A DNA stretch of 5,460 nucleotides from Anaeromyxobacteraceae bacterium (GTDB taxonomy: Bacteria; Myxococcota; Myxococcia; Myxococcales; Anaeromyxobacteraceae). Both the position numbers and the translations under genes were made by a program. The notes under the pieces were generated by a model. It saw only the letters and a program-made list of their open reading frames with translations. It was not told the origin of the DNA and made no database searches. How positions within the stretch are numbered: the first letter of the stretch is position 1; the number at the start of each line of letters is the position of its first letter. The stretch covers positions 1-5,460 of the forward strand of contig DAIEMM010000301.1 in assembly GCA_027349605.1 (NCBI GenBank). The letters run 5' to 3'. This document shows, piece after piece, positions 4,846 to 5,460 of the stretch.

Positions 4846-5460
4846 GGACCGCACCCTACCCCGCCTGCGGCCGGGCGCACGACCGGATTGTGGCGCCGCA
4901 CCGCACCCCGTGCTGGCCCGTACTTCGCGACCTCCTCGCCCGCGGTCGAGCCACCGGTCCGCGATACACCCCGGGTGAACAGGTCCATCACCTCGTCGCC
5001 GTAGGCCTGCCGCGCCGCCTCGAGGTTGTGCGATCGGCAGAGGATCCGGCAGTTGTCGACCGTGTCCGGGCCGCCCTTGCCTCGTGGGACGACGTGGTCC
5101 ACCTCCACCTTCGCCGTCGCGCCGCACACACCGCCCTCGGCGAGCTTCCACTGGCACTTCCCCTCGTCGCGCTTCATCACCTCCCGCTTCACCTTCGCCG
5201 GCACGCAGGCCTTCCGCTTCCCTTGCTTCTCGATGAGCCCCTCGAGCGCCAGCCTCAACACCTGCTCGTCGGTCGCGCCGGGGTTCCGGTGCGATTCTCC
5301 CGCCTTCGCCTTCTTGAGGAGCGCCAGGAACTCCGGAGTCACCGTGATGTGCATCCGGGCTTCCCGGGGCGTGAGCGGTTCAACCAGGGTCCGGGTCGGG
5401 GCCAGTTCAACGATTGAACGCGAGTATTCCTCCACGTTCGGCGTCGCCGGCCGCGCCGCC
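4680..5460 (-). CDS. HNH endonuclease, 3' part, with anomalous C-terminal extension
   Basis: The frame is open to the right window edge, so the N-terminal part is off-window. GTG 5435 is only the first possible start inside the window. Counting from it, residues 28-70 form a charged helical region (MHITVTPEFLALLKKAK onward), and residues 92-137 form the HNH domain: C94, C104, V-D-H114, G-K-G-G-P, N128-C129, C133 and S-H136-N137. This pattern fits a zinc-bound beta-beta-alpha-metal nuclease. Related myxobacterial proteins, as I recall, carry a DUF222-like N-terminal half. Family-like sequence ends near residue 156 (about base 4968). The frame then continues about 95 codons through low-complexity Arg/Ser/Pro sequence to TGA 4682-4680, overlapping the same-strand DUF4442 gene by 166 bp. 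That tail is probably not native and suggests a lost stop, a frameshift or a decaying copy. Nuclease activity and target are unknown. Confidence 0.7.
   Translation of the reverse strand, partial: AARPATPNVEEYSRSIVELAPTRTLVEPLTPREARMHITVTPEFLALLKKAKAGESHRNPGATDEQVLRLALEGLIEKQGKRKACVPAKVKREVMKRDEGKCQWKLAEGGVCGATAKVEVDHVVPRGKGGPDTVDNCRILCRSHNLEAARQAYGDEVMDLFTRGVSRTGGSTAGEEVAKYGPARGAVRRHNPVVRPAAGGVGCGPCSGRKPPPSARSGCASRSSSSSPPASSSSTTRARRSWCRSAGAPRTTSDRSTWG
4853..4858 (-). promoter_or_regulatory. Candidate -10 element for the DUF4442 gene
   Basis: TAGGGT on the minus strand ends seven bases before the ATG at 4845. It resembles the TAGGCT found six bases before the iclR start. No -35 is recognisable at the normal spacing. 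If used, the mRNA would be essentially leaderless. The element lies within the extended reading frame of the upstream HNH gene. Confidence 0.3.

Noticed and set aside
4846..5157. Upstream extension of the DUF4442 reading frame
   Set aside because: The extension is an off-frame reading of the HNH gene; DUF4442-like sequence starts at Met 4845.
5355..5367. CCGGG-CTT-CCCGG inverted repeat
   Set aside because: A short G/C palindrome inside coding sequence, expected by chance at this base composition.
5405..5419. LexA-box interpretation of the GTTC-N7-GAAC palindrome
   Set aside because: The half-site arrangement does not match the LexA boxes I know (GAAC-N4-GTTC, direct GTTC-N7-GTTC), and it lies inside a coding region.
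4680..5460. Mobile element or homing-endonuclease insertion around the HNH gene
   Set aside because: No transposase, terminal repeats, intron or intein boundary is visible, and the gene's other end is outside the window.

Overview
The window is about 70% G+C, nearly fully coding, and rich in GTG starts and 4-bp start/stop overlaps. These traits, together with fatty-acid/acyl-CoA accessory genes and an HNH-nuclease fragment of a type I associate with multicopy families in Anaeromyxobacter and other Myxococcota, suggest a myxobacterial (Anaeromyxobacter-like) chromosome. That assignment comes from protein style and composition only; no rRNA or marker gene is present.

Layout. (1) 1-909, plus strand: the 3' end of an ACAD10/11-type phosphotransferase (APH-fold) gene, coupled by an ATGA overlap to a ComB-like (2-phosphosulfolactate phosphatase family) gene. 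(2) 893-2262, minus strand: a two-gene operon of an MDR-family NADPH:quinone oxidoreductase and a PaaI-type hotdog thioesterase, joined by a GTGA overlap. It converges on comB with a 17-bp overlap. (3) 2263-2355: a 93-bp divergent control region with a perfect GTTTCG-N5-CGAAAC palindrome and candidate promoters facing both ways. (4) 2356-4328, plus strand: an IclR-family regulator coupled by an ATGA overlap to glutaryl-CoA dehydrogenase. (5) 4329-4380: a strong hairpin between convergent genes. (6) 4381-5460, minus strand: a DUF4442 hotdog protein, then the 3' part of an HNH endonuclease gene whose reading frame runs on without a stop into the DUF4442 gene.

How the genes fit together. The central block (reductase, thioesterase, IclR regulator, glutaryl-CoA dehydrogenase) looks like a small acyl-CoA catabolic regulon. 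Glutaryl-CoA dehydrogenase would convert glutaryl-CoA, from lysine, tryptophan or aromatic breakdown, to crotonyl-CoA. The thioesterase could relieve CoA trapping, and the reductase could act on an enoyl/enone intermediate or a quinone. The IclR protein probably senses a pathway acid or CoA ester and binds the palindrome upstream of the reductase. The phosphotransferase/ComB pair is a separate unit of unknown substrate.

I see no mobile element, CRISPR array, tRNA or rRNA, and no clearly new multi-gene system. The points most worth a second look are the IclR operator candidate, the motif-degenerate ComB homolog, and the missing HNH stop codon.
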